DNA from: Sipunculus nudus
Lineage: Eukaryota > Annelida > Sipuncula > Golfingiida > Sipunculidae
Direction of reading: 5' to 3'
Assembly (NCBI GenBank): GCA_026874595.1
Contig: CM049319.1
Span: 52,340,917 to 52,404,916, forward strand
DNA length: 64,000 bases
The notes beneath the pieces were generated by a model. That model was not told the origin of the DNA. It made no database searches and was given only the letters and a program-made list of their open reading frames with translations. The position numbers and the translations under genes were made by a program. This document shows positions 22,856 through 33,338 of the stretch, piece by piece (the first letter of the stretch is position 1; every line of letters begins with the position of its first letter).

Positions 22856-23047
22856 TTACCAATATATTCTTTGAATGACACTGCACTTGCATGTTGAATA
22901 TAGGAAACCTTTGTTATACCAAAAACAAAACTTGTTTTTACCTTTCTTTGAATTTGATTTAATGAAAGTCCACGGCATTTCAGATAGGAGGCGCTGTAGC
23001 CCACCGTGCAGCAACATTTCCCTCCTGACCTGCTGACATCGTGCCAA
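22856..23047 (-). CDS. Tetraspanin, probable last coding exon (exon 7 as seen)
   Basis: A strong acceptor (pyrimidine-rich TCTTGTCATTGCCTAACAG) precedes 23047, and the frame that continues phase 0 from the TM4 exon stays open for 63 codons to a stop at 22856. It starts LARCQQVRREMLLHGGLQRL, which would be a cytoplasmic tail. A donor-like AAAG-GTAAAA at about 22922 could end the exon earlier. An upstream acceptor (TTTTACACAG near 23096) would instead give a 13-residue hydrophobic tail with its own stop. The exon's existence is likely but its exact form is not settled. Confidence 0.45.
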   Translation of the reverse strand: MARCQQVRREMLLHGGLQRLLSEMPWTFIKSNSKKGKNKFCFWYNKGFLYSTCKCSVIQRIYW

Positions 23048-23351
23048 CTGTTAGGCAATGACAAGACAGACGACAGATGGACTTGCAAATGCCTGTGTAA
23101 AATAAAAGACCTGTCAAATTCAGATTATTTATATAATGTTTTTTTATACAAAAGCTAAGGCCGATTTTTTCAAAATTATTTGTATGTCAAGTGTGACAAG
23201 TATGTTTTCTAAGACTAAAGAATATTCACCTGCTTGCCGGTTCCCACAGACAAGTCGTCCCGCAGGAAGTAAACATCCCCTCTTTTGATTCGCGCATGAG
23301 GGACACAACCTGTGTGACGTCACGGGCAAGTTGGCAGTCCATCTCTTTCTA

Positions 23352-23572
23352 TGTCTATGCTTTCACGTCGGGTTGCAGAGCTCTGCCGCTAACTTTCAGC
23401 TCATCACTGCGCATGTCATTCATCAACCAATCATATTCACAGGCAAGAATCACACCATCCTTGAAACCTGACGTAATCATATTCACAGGCGGGAATCGCA
23501 CAAGCATTTAATCCTGACGTAAACTCAGCACAATCATAAATTTTCAAATCACTTATAACAAAGTCATTCACA
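23352..23572 (-). mobile_element. Solo Ty1/copia LTR in tetraspanin intron
   Basis: Matches the copia LTR at 15150-15383 over its whole length (TTTCACGTC, GTTGCAGAGCTCTGCCGCTAA, CACAAGCATT, CCTGACGTAAACTCAGCACA) and ends TGTGAATGACTT on the minus strand. No internal copia sequence flanks it, so it is a solo LTR left by recombination or a fragment. It lies between tetraspanin exons at 23047 and 23857. No clear target-site duplication is seen. Confidence 0.75.
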
Positions 23573-23856
23573 GACACCACAAAGTAAACAAGTAACCTGT
23601 GACCTTATTAAATATGCGTGGACGTTGCCCATAATTGAACTTGGCCAGATAATCTTTTGGTTAGTATACTTATGGTGAGTTTCATGAAATGAGTTTCACC
23701 ACTCACTTATGGTGAGTTTCATCAAAGCACTATTAAGTTATCATGGTGATGGGATGGAATAATGGACAGAAAATGGATATATCATAATACTCCCATCATA
23801 TGACGGGAGTATAAAAAGCAAGTTTACAGATGGTTTATGAATATATAAAATCTTAC

Positions 23857-23940
23857 CTGCATCAAGCCAATGCTTATACCAAGTCCAAGGATAACCGTGC
23901 TTCTCTGCCATACCCACCAGTGTATAGTTACAAAACATCC
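23857..23940 (-). CDS. Tetraspanin exon 6 as seen (fourth transmembrane segment)
   Basis: Acceptor CCATTTCCAG at 23941-23950 and donor GTAAGA at 23856-23851 bound an 84 bp phase-0 exon. It encodes GCFVTIHWWVWQRSTVILG followed by LGISIGLMQ. The leading Gly-Cys is the last disulfide cysteine of the large loop, and the hydrophobic stretch is the start of TM4, as in C6 tetraspanins. A longer ATG-initiated frame overlaps the same bases in another phase, but only this phase joins its neighbours. Confidence 0.85.
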
Positions 23941-24269
23941 CTGGAAATGGGAGTAAATTATAGAACTGGTAAACAGAGTTAAGGAGTGATTGCTATGAGA
24001 AAAAATAAATAAAAAATACTAGAAGATTTAAAAGCATCTTATTCCCAGAATCATGAAACAAATTTTATCAAATAGACATCACTGTTCTCGGGCTTTATCA
24101 TATCAGCACATAATGAATGTTGCATTCCCTTTAAACAATTAAACTTACTGAATTCAATTGGGTGGTGGCTCAAAATACATATTGGTAATATTTAAGTGCC
24201 TTAAATCTTGGCACTGCCTTCTATCTTATTCTTCTAATTATACTTTCTTATAATTGCAATGTGTTTTGA

Positions 24270-24372
24270 TTGTCTTGATGAAATTAAATAAATAATCCAC
24301 CTTATATACATGCAAACTGTCTTGATTGTCAAGATGAAGTTAAACAAATAATCCACATAATATACATGCAAA
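24270..24372. repeat. Short tandem duplication (about 55 bp, two copies)
   Basis: Two adjacent copies of a block with TTGATTGTC, GATGAA(A/G)TTAAA, AAATAATCCAC and ATATACATGCAAA, about 55 bp apart. It is non-coding and lies between tetraspanin exons 5 and 6. Confidence 0.7.
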
Positions 24373-24927
24373 ACTGGAGACAAACCATAAGTTTAAAGGT
24401 GCCCATTCACCCACCTTTTGAAAAGAATTTATGTGATTACTGGCTTCCTTTGTGTATACGTGAATATAAAGATCTAAGGGTAATTTTGATTGTAAAATAT
24501 TCTTATAACACCTTTGTGAAAGATGTATAAACTTGTTTATCAAGAGCATGTATGTAAACACAGCAATGTTGACAAACAGGAAAAACATGTAACCTAAGGT
24601 GGCAGGTTGCGTATATGCAGCAATAGAAAGATCACTTTTTGCAAAATGCCACTGCAAAACTCTGGCTTATCTGTCTTGCTGCCAGATGCCCTTGTTGAAT
24701 ATGTTTATATTATTTTGGCAGGCCCCAACATTTTATAAACATGTTGATATAAAAAAAAGAAGCCTGCAGTGTTATCCACATTTTCTAGCCTATTTTTATA
24801 AAAGCCCCAAGGGATTACCTTATGTTTATAAAGGGACTGGGTCCCATTAACTTTCAGCACACAAGTCTCTAACTGATCAATAACAATATGCTCATTTCTC
24901 TGTGACAAAAACAAACTGTCAACATAC

Positions 24928-25092
24928 ATTTCCATGGATATCCTCTGTCCTTGTGTTTCCATGCGCTGCTTTCTGACAACCCCTATCATTCATGGGTCGA
25001 GCATCTTTCGGATCAACCCTTGACACATCCATATCTTGATTTCGTTGTAATCGGCAGCATGTTGGTGGCACATATTTGTCTGACTGTCCATT
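24928..25092 (-). CDS. Tetraspanin exon 5 as seen (distal large extracellular loop)
   Basis: 165 bp, 55 codons, phase 0 at both ends, with acceptor CATCCAG at 25093-25099 and donor GTATGT at 24927-24922. It encodes NGQSDKYVPPTCCRLQ and further on NDRGCQKAAHG. The PPTCC matches the P-x-S/T-C-C motif, and RGC the following Gly-Cys of the tetraspanin large loop, so with the CC of exon 4 and the GC of exon 6 the loop has six cysteines (CC, CC, C, C). The exon has no repeat character. It is separated from exon 4 by an 18.7 kb intron filled by a tandem provirus. Confidence 0.85.
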
Positions 25093-25727
25093 CTGGATGG
25101 AATATTAAATCAGCACATAAAATGTGATCTAACCATGTCATGTGACCTTAAATTGCCATGCCTATCAAGCAATCTTACAAAGTCATGTGACTTTATCATA
25201 CTTATAATGTCATCTAAATCCTGTCCATAAAATCATATGGTGTTAAACACAGGGGTGCTGAACTGACGGAATCATGGTTTTGTTTTCATTATAGGACATA
25301 ATAAAATATATATAGATCTTAGTGAGAGAGTTTTATAGGTACTCAAGTTTTAAAGAAAATATTAAAAACTGAATGTCTAAAGTTTAGGCCTGAATTTTAA
25401 AGTACTTGACCAATGAGCATCGAATCATATATGAATTAAGCAGTTTCAAATATTATGCCTTTTTCAACAAAATATATCTTCTTTAATATTAGATTAGGCA
25501 TTTGTGCAAGTAGCTGGTCTTACCTAATACACACAATTAAAAATAAAGAAGATAAATCCAAGGCCTGTGGTTGTACTGTCTACTGAATGAGGATGAAGGT
25601 TCCATATACCATTGATCAAGCCATTTCAGGTTTATTTTACACTGGGCTAGGAATAATCCAGAAGACTTAACCTATCATTAAGACAGAGTGAATCTCTAAG
25701 GTTCTATTGGGTTATCACTATTAGTAT
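25093..25727. other. Tetraspanin intron, no further feature
   Basis: Intronic AT-rich sequence between exon 5 and the provirus. No additional gene or repeat is recognised. GTAT at 25724-25727 is one half of the provirus target-site duplication. Confidence 0.6.
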
Positions 25728-25970
25728 TGTTGTGGTCCACACTTAATAGTGTATTGTCCCGTCAGTTGTCGGGGTGGTGGCCGTTAGTTCACAAAAATAA
25801 CCAAAGATTTCCGGCGATTTAACACTTCATTTATTTCATTCTTCCCGCTACATCTTGTGACCTTCGGAACATCTCTGTAGTACTTCCGGGTTAAGATATG
25901 AGGGTAACATCAAAAACAAAACTTGAGTACGGACACAGAAATAAATTCGAGTGACAGCTCGTCCCCGACA
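25728..25970 (-). mobile_element. LTR 1 (3' LTR of unit A)
   Basis: 243 bp. On the minus strand it begins TGTCGGGGACGAGCTGTCAC and ends GACCACAACA. It lacks a 10 bp CCCTCCTGTG present in the other two LTRs. A sense-strand AATAAA lies at 25830-25835 (plus-strand TTTATT). Confidence 0.85.
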
Positions 25971-28284
25971 TATGCCCCCCTTTTATGGTTTTCGTCCCGA
26001 AAATACATAAAAAATTGCTTAATGGACCAAAATACCAGGTATGTGTATGTAATGTATATATATATTCAGAGTTGTAATACCACTTGAACTCTTAATTATT
26101 CAAAAGAAGGTAACCTTGTGTTATCATAATAATATAATAATATATTAACCACCATCTCACTTCAGATCTGCAAGCGTATAACAACTAAACTGTCCATCCT
26201 CGTGACAGGTAAATAACACATTAGAGGTTTACACTTATAATTCAAAAATACATATACCTGCTAACCTCAAACCATTTTACTCATTTTTAACCTTTCAACT
26301 GCAATTTCCAAAGTAATGCATTACTCATGTAAATTCAACGTATTTGATCACAACATCATATTTTCTGATCTCACAAATAAAGCATGTATATGGCAACCTT
26401 CAAATATTATTACACCACACCACCCAATATCAATTCTACACTATAACCTTGGTGTGATATCCCCATAGCCCTAACCTGCTATACCCTGGATAACCATAAC
26501 AGAGTAGTCCACACTGGTGCTTTCTAACACAGTTATTCTGCATGACATCTATAGTCATATATTATATCTCCTGACACATTATTCCCCATAGTACTTGCCT
26601 ATGACTGTTCCTGATGAATATCCTATTAAATGTATTCCTAACTGTAATATTCACAAAATATCAACCTCAGGCGCCATATATCACTCCTAATCCCAGTACT
26701 TCCTTTATGCTCCTTTACTCATTTAGATACAGAAACCATATCCAAAGTTTATATAAACCGTTACTTTAAAGCTGTTGACAACGAAACCTAATTCCTTCTC
26801 TCTATCCATAATCACAATGTAAAAAATGAAAAGTGAAGCATACCAGTGAACCTATGCAATATTTTCTGAAAAGTGTCCTCTACAAATGCAAATTTTTAAC
26901 AATCATTCAACATTCAATCAAAGGAAGGTTATGAAAGTAACTCTGCAGTTTTTTACAGAATAATGAGACTGCAATATCATTCATCGTGACATGCATTTTT
27001 GAAATATCAATTTCCAAATACTTCTGCCAATAAAATAATACAATTGACCTTTATACCAATATGAGAATAACCTTTCTTGCCTTGCTAAGATATTATTAAT
27101 AGCATAAAATATAGTTTTCTCGCGGGCATTATCACCAACATATTTTAACATGAGCAGAGCACTTTACATCTAGTTAGCTCCTAGTAGACTTATATCATAC
27201 ACTACCATCTTCTTACATGTCTATAGAAACAATATGAGAAAACCATGTAATTAGCATCATAACACCTTATATACTTAGGTTACAAATAACAGTAGTGGTG
27301 CTGCGTTATACCAAATGAACATTTAACCTTTACTACCATAGCTACAAGATCATAAACAATTCCAGTCTGTACCATGATACATATAATAGCATAGAGAATG
27401 AATTTTCCATTCTTTCAACATAAAATAATCCAAAGACATTCATAATGCAAAATGAGTATATGTATACGTATCCATAAACCTTTTACCTGACAACATCTGT
27501 GCAACATGCTATTACCCGAAGAATCTCAAATAGACATATTAAAGTCATAAGACAGTCCAATACACAATATTCAATCAAGCTAACAGAACAGAGTTTACAT
27601 TTCTTGGGTAACATATAATTTAGCATCAATACCCATCTTATGGTCCAAATCATGGTACACCTGGTCTCTGGTATCCACGATACATCAGATCTGCATTATC
27701 GATATATACCATTTCTTTTGACATAGACATCAAAGCATGCATAATGCATCAGTATAAACAATATATCAGCATATTTATTCTTATGTGGACTTTTTACACA
27801 TCTTTTTACCTCTCTTCCTTCAAGACTGATAGTTAATGTCATTGTTACCCTAAACCACATTATCACCGATTTTTTAAGAAATACAGCAATGAACAAGGCT
27901 TCATCAAAGAGACATGTAACATGCATTCCGACTGGTTTAGTTTTACACAAGATATTCACCATTTAAGAGCAGTCATATTTTAAACATTCTCATTTAACTA
28001 CTAATTAACATATCACATATTCACTCTGAAAGGATTAATCTGGGCTCCTTGAAAGGATTAGTGTGTTTACGCTTTGTGCTACTACTAGAACGCCTTACGG
28101 TTTGCCCTCTAATGCTGTAACATTGCTATGGAACTCATTACCTGTTGCGCCATAAACATGAAACAGTAATCAGGTTCATTGTTTACATCATCATCATCTG
28201 ACATCTCAGTAGCAGACTCATCCTCAATAATATCAAAATTTCTAGGAAGTTCCTGTAACAGTTATACAATCCGTCGTGGATCAT
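25971..28284 (-). other. Long non-coding 3' region of unit A
   Basis: Starts with a purine tract next to the LTR (AAAAGGGGGG on the minus strand, about 25975-25985). The 2.3 kb has no convincing coding frame. An 88-codon frame at 27696-27962 is also present in unit B, but the whole region is equally conserved, so it is no evidence for a gene. Closest to pol, an acidic stretch (IEDESATEMSDDDD on the minus strand, about 28195-28240) probably is the end of pol. A region this long is unusual for a Ty3 element. Confidence 0.55.
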
Positions 28285-29415
28285 CTACAAAAAGCCTACA
28301 GCCAAGAGTTCCGATGGCTTAAAAGCTAGCAAGTGCTGCATGCGCGGTCTAATCTTTGGTAACGGAGCCTTAGCAACTGTACATTGTACACATTTCTGTA
28401 TGTACATCTTAACTTGTGCACGCATACCTGGCCAATAAGACCTAGATTTTAACAGAGAAGTGGTACGTGCTATTCCCTGACGACCCCAATGATCATGTGC
28501 AACCTCAATAAGCACTAACTGAAGTTGTTTAGGTACCAATACCTGATAGATCATCTGACCTCCTAATGACAGATCACAAGTCTTGCGATATAGAACATTA
28601 TTCTGCATCACATATGAATCATATTCTCTCAACCAACCATGAAGACCTGGTACATCTCTATCTGGTTCCTCCTCACCTGGCTGCCAACCTCCCACCTTAC
28701 GAGTCCAAATCCTACCCACAATATCATCAGTTTGTGGCATGTCAGATAACTGGCTACATGTATAAGTTGGCAACACACCTAGGACCTCAACATCTGGCAA
28801 CTGGTTATCTGGAGTTGGGACAATCTGCCCACACTCTAAAGTTAACAGAGTCGCCAGAGTCAATGCGCTCACCAAAGCAACTGCTGATACACACAATTCA
28901 TTTAAAGGGTGCCTGCTTAAAGCATAAGCTACTCTGTTTGACCTACCACTTCTGTACCTTATCTCTATGCCATAAGGTGCAAGCTTAGCCACCCACCTTT
29001 GCTCAGTTGTTCCTAGCTTTACTGTTCTGAGATGAGCATGGGTATTTTTATCTGTAACTAAACAATGATGACCCATCAGTACATCCCCAAACTTAGCAAC
29101 GGCTACCCATTTAAGCCCCAAGAGCTCAAGTTTAAAGCTAGAATAATCTGGGTACCTTTTCTCTGACCCTCTAAGACCTCTGCTAGCAAAAGCAATGGGA
29201 TGGAGATGACCTTCAGCATCAGCCTGACTCAAACATGCTCCTAACCCTTTTAATGACACGTCCACCTCAAGTGCAAAATCTTTGTCAAACATCGGGTAAA
29301 CAAGAATCGGTGCTTGTATCAGAGCATCTTTCAGAGCTCTAAAGGCAATGTCTGCTTCCTCTGTCCACATAAAAATATTTGTCTGGGTGCTACCTGACGT
29401 CTGGGGGGTCTTCAA
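28285..29415 (-). pseudogene. Unit A RNase H and integrase zinc-binding region
   Basis: A 376-codon frame. The N-terminal third is Ty3-type RNase H: FMWTEEADIAFRALKDAL, LEVDVSLKGLGACLSQ (usually D-A-S; here D-V-S), PIAFASRGL, LELLGLKWV and LVTDKNTHAHL. The C-terminal part has the integrase zinc domain: HDHWGRQGIARTTSLLKSR, YWPGM and CVQCTVAKAP, with Arg where the second histidine of GHQG is usual. The frame stops at 28285 right after PSELLAVGFL, where the catalytic core should begin. No D,D-35-E core follows, in this unit or in unit B. Confidence 0.9.
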
Positions 29416-29523
29416 AGCATATAAAGGAGCAGCTAACTTTGAAAATCCTTCAATAAATCTCCTATAGTAGGAAGCTAGACCTAGAAATGAAGCTAACTGA
29501 TCCTGGTCTTTGGGAACAGGCCA

Positions 29524-30183
29524 TTACTTTACACGCTCAACCTTGTCAGGATCCATTGAAACTCCCTGATCACTAACCACATGTCCAAGATACTTGAGCT
29601 CTCTTTGAAAAAAATGACATTTATTCCCATTTAATTTCAATCCACCTACAATCACTCTCCTAAATACCTCACCCAGCCTACTCAAGTGTTCAGTGAATGT
29701 TGATGAGTACACCAAAATATCATCCAAATACAACAAGAGCTTAGACAAATTCAAGTCTCCAAATATGTACTCCATAATTCTCTGAAATGTTCCTGGGCTA
29801 TTTACCAAACCTTGAGGTAATCTAGTGAACTCATACATACCCCACGGTACGCGAAAAGCAGTCAAAGGAATGGACTTACGGTGTAAAACTACCTGAAAAT
29901 ACCCATGGGCCAAATCAAGGCTTGAGAACAGACATGCCCCTCCCAGAACTTCTAAGGATTCTTCGATGCGAGGAAGAGGAAATGCATCTTTCACAATCTT
30001 GCTGTTTAACTGGCGATAATCAAGGCAAAAACGAAGACAGCCATCACGTTTCCGAACAGGTACTACCCGGCTGGCATAACTACTGGCAGATTTCTGGATT
30101 ACCCCTTTATCTAGTAACTTCTGAAGCTGCTCTCGAACTTCTTGTAATATATCAGGTGGGACCCGTCTATACAGCAAATTCAT
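29524..30183 (-). pseudogene. Unit A Ty3 reverse transcriptase
   Basis: 219 codons covering most of the palm and fingers: SSYASRVVPVRKRDGCLRFC, LDYRQLNSKIVKDAFPLPRI, LFSSLDLAHGYFQVVLH (motif A), RLPQGLVNSPGTFQRIM (motif B), LLLYLDDILVYS (motif C, catalytic YLDD) and LKYLGHVVSDQG. All catalytic residues are kept. A stop at the end separates it from RNase H (29416-29523 is the connection, with FLGLASYYRRF-like sequence). It could belong to any of several animal Ty3 clades. Confidence 0.92.
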
Positions 30184-30196
30184 AACGTCCTCATCC

Positions 30197-30531
30197 TTAA
30201 GGGGAAAAAAAATAATAATAATAAAAGGTATGGTTCTCAGGCTCCGCCCGCATCAATTTTAAACCCCCGCATCAAATTTTTTTTATTTTGATTTTCAATA
30301 GAAACTTACCAATTTTGTGCTGCAACCGCTCGGACATTTCTTTCAAGGAAATAAAATCATACAATTTCTTTTTTATGTAGGGCTTTTACTTGTTTGGCAA
30401 AATAAATCTGCTTTTATTATCATGCTTTTCCCTAATCATTTGTCATTTTTATCGAAACATACCAAAAAATTAAAAATAAAAAAAACGCCCGCCCACATTG
30501 ATTTCTGAAAAAAGTGCCTGAGAACCATACC
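30197..30531 (-). mobile_element. MITE family M1 inside unit A pol
   Basis: Left end TTAAGGGGAAAA ... AAAGGTATGGTTCTCAGGC, right end GTGCCTGAGAACCATACC. Here the GCGGGGGTTTAAAATTGATGC side is on the left, so the element is inverted relative to the 4828, 8191 and 50969 copies. The right outer tail has been lost together with about 70 bp that unit B still has. It interrupts pol between protease and reverse transcriptase. Confidence 0.85.
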
Positions 30532-31615
30532 TGAGAAAGCATCTGTCCTTTAAGTGAGTAACTCTGCTACCTCTGGGATATACTTAGGATCTTCCTCCCC
30601 TAGCTGTAAACCATGAGGTGAAGAAAAGACAGTGCCATCCTGGAGTTCTACTACTTTACTGGACCACTTTCACTAGAGCCAGAAACAGCATCAGCATCAT
30701 TAAATTCTGAAATATAACCATCGACATGATCATACTGTGACTCTACAAGAGCAACCTCTCTGAAAGCAACCTGTATTCCTTCTGTTTCACCCTCAGTGAC
30801 AACTTCTGACATCTCTATCACCTGGTGCGCTGTAGCTATCTTCGTATTAGGTGGGAGAAGTACTGGCTCATTACCCTAGTTGTGCAATACCGCACTAACT
30901 TTATCTTCATCTAGACTCTGGATCCCCTCGAAGATCATAAAACCTTTCAAGAAATCTACTGACGCCCCCCTGATTGGCTCCACATAAACACATTCATCAC
31001 ATACTAATCCCAGCTAAATAACATTCCTTAATTTGCAGCGACACTGCAGGAACTGAGTCCCACTTTTGCCCAGTCATAACACTAACAGGAACTGGTCTTT
31101 CACCTGACTGCATAGACTTAGTATCTGACTCTATCCCCAAAACAGTCTGTATAAAAGACCAATCAGCACCAAGAGTGTCAACATCCGAATTAGCAGTATC
31201 ATTAATTCTCCTCAAAACATTACATCCTAACAAGACAGGACAAAGCTCTCTGTGACTATCCTGTGGACTGCTATGCCTAACCAGCATCCCCACATTTACT
31301 GTGACTTAACCAACAGTTACAGGCACCTCAATTATTCCAACTACACAAATGTCAATTTTGTTGGCTCCCATCACCTTAACAAACTTCCCAGTCTCTTCTA
31401 GCTGATTAATCTTATCTTTAAGTTTCTCCTGGTAGAATTCATATGAGATTAAAGAAGTTTCTGCCCCAGTATCTAATATACACTTTACAGGACAACCAGC
31501 CACTTGCACCTCGGCTGTTGGACAGGGACCCATTAATCTCTCAAAGTGTTCAGGGGCTATACAGTTTAACCAAAGAATCATTTCTAAAGGATTACTTACA
31601 GTCTCATCCTGGTTA
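30532..31615 (-). pseudogene. Unit A protease and spacer
   Basis: The protease lies in 31306-31581: PVKCILDTGAETSLISYEFY carries the active-site DTGA of a retropepsin. The frame is broken at 31305, and the downstream frame 30997-31293 continues with GCNVLRRINDTAN and further pol spacer. The stretch 30540-30850 encodes an acidic linker in broken frames. An insertion (31616-32187) separates this from gag. Confidence 0.8.
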
Positions 31616-32187
31616 TAGAATTTAGAAACAAATTGTTGAAAAACACTAAAACAAACAATCCTTTATTTTATCTCGGTAACAGGCATGTTAACGTTTTGCA
31701 TGCGAAACTACGTATGCGGTGCAGCAATCTTAGGTATGACCTGCTCAAAATGGGGTTAGCTGAAGATAGAAAATGCGTATGTGGTGATAAATGTGAGAAT
31801 ACAAAGCATTTTTTTTTATTGAAAGTCCATTGTATACTAGACAGCGACAAAAATTATTTGAATCATTGAAGGTTATACCCAGTATCAGGAATATGTCAGT
31901 TTTGTATCCATCATTACTGCTATTTGGTTCTAACGAAATATCATATTGTGACAACAGAAATGTTTTCATCTTTGTACATGAATATATTTCATCCACTAAG
32001 AGATTTTAAGTTTAATGATTTCATTTATCAATAAGAGACTGTGACCTACAAAGCTTGTTCATTTACATCATCATTTGAATGTATATTATGTTGAATATCG
32101 TATTGTACACTGCTGATGCGAGAGGCATTTACATAGTAGTATTGCTGTTTGCCAATCGCATATTTACAATATAAATTTGTTTAAACG
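31616..32187 (+). mobile_element. 5'-truncated LINE insertion with 15 bp target duplication
   Basis: The 572 bp insertion in unit A is flanked by the perfect repeat GTCTCATCCTGGTTA (31601-31615 and 32188-32202). On the plus strand it encodes the end of a LINE ORF2: HAKLRMRCSNLRYDLLKMGL, then a Cys/His block KCVCGDKCENTKHFF, then, after a one-base shift, CPLYTRQRQKLFESLKVIPS. A non-coding 3' tail ends TTTGTTTAAACG without poly(A). The 3' part of the same insertion is in unit B at about 40772-40930, so it predates the unit duplication. Confidence 0.85.
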
Positions 32188-33338
32188 GTCTCATCCTGGT
32201 TAACAATTGATGGAGGATTAGTATCAGTGGGCGGAGGCACTGCCTCTTGAGACTTTCCCAAAATCTTAGAGGCTATTTATTTGGGTGATCATCTACTGAC
32301 TGACCATTACCTGTACCTGAGGTCAATGCCTGACACCTGGCTTTCCACTGAGCACACTCCCGTTTGAAATGTCCAATGACTCCACAATAAAAACATGGTC
32401 TCTTACTTCCCCTTCCCTATCGACCATGAACTCTTGAACTGTTCTGAGAGGAGGCAACATAATTATAACCAGTCTTTGGTGGAGGAACCGTATACTGAGC
32501 TGGTGGTAAAAGCATAGAAACAGGCCCACCCTGACCTGAGACAAAACTACCTGACATGGCCCCAATCAACCTATCCAAATGAACATTTGTTTCCTGTTGG
32601 CCTTGTAACAAAGCCTGGATAGTGGGATCTATTACCAATGTCCACAACACCTGATCCTGAAACCTCTAAGTGCCTAACTCTAACCTTCCTGTGAGAAGGG
32701 TCACTATCCTAATACAGTCGTAGTATCTCCTCTCGAAGGCTAACATAAGATAAATCTGGATCTCTGATATCAATCCGCTCTAAATCCCTAAACACAAGAG
32801 GATCTAGCACTCCCCGCTTGAACTGACCCTTTAACGTTACATCCCTCAGCTGTTCAAGTGCCTTTTGATCAGCATCTATGGAAGAAGTCCGCTCCATTCT
32901 GGAGTAAATCCTCATAAGGGATCTACTGTAATCAGCTAATGATTCTCCCTCCTGCTGCATACGCCCATTAAAGGTACGTGTTTAGGTTGGTGATGACTCA
33001 ACTGGTCCAAATCTACGTCTCAGTAACCCTGTTACCTGCTCATAGTCTGACTCGACTTCTAAAGGTGCACACATGAACTCATCCATGGCATTCCCACCCA
33101 GATGGTCAGCTAGAAGAGATAACTTACTATCATCCTTTTGCCCCAACTGCCTAAAATATACCTCAAAATCTTCCAACCACTCATTTATGGTCGGGTCACC
33201 TGTTCTTTGAGGCTTGTCATAAAATTTTGACAATCTAACTGTAGGACCTGGCTGCAGCCTCAAACCACTCAATGCATGGACTAATGCTTCTGTAGTAGCA
33301 GCAGCCGTTTGAGCAATTACTTCTGCCGGGTAAGCCAT
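32188..33338 (-). pseudogene. Unit A gag with zinc knuckle
   Basis: Gag starts at 33338 with MAYPAEVIAQTAAATTEALV. Capsid-like sequence follows (LSKFYDKPQRTGDPTINEWL, DFEVYFRQLGQKDDSKLSLL, VTGLLRRRFGPVE), then, after a frameshift at 32961-32981, GESLADYSRSLMRIYSRM and RDLERIDIRDPDLSY. A CX2CX4HX4C zinc knuckle, CFYCGVIGHFKREC, is at 32354-32395 and is intact in unit A. Frameshifts near 32417 and 32700 split the rest. The gene would have packaged the element's RNA; here it is a pseudogene. Confidence 0.85.

Noticed and set aside
23741-23938. A 65-codon ATG frame on the minus strand, whose KHGYPWT stretch briefly looked like part of a fumarylacetoacetate hydrolase-type protein
   Set aside because: The same bases in another phase give the tetraspanin TM4 exon with good splice sites and in-phase neighbours; the enzyme similarity was limited to a few residues.
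24340-24989. Overlapping frames of 94-105 codons on the minus strand near tetraspanin exon 5
   Set aside because: They lie in the wrong phase across the exon 5 donor or in intron; no domain, and only 24928-25092 has tetraspanin motifs.
27696-27962. 88-codon frame conserved in both provirus units (also 37124-37390), considered as a small third gene
   Set aside because: The surrounding non-coding sequence is equally conserved between the units, so conservation only reflects the recent common origin; no domain or signal pattern is convincing.
28566-28988. Plus-strand frame of 140 codons opposite pol (also 37992-38270 and 29922-30185)
   Set aside because: Antisense shadow of the integrase/RNase H and reverse transcriptase frames.
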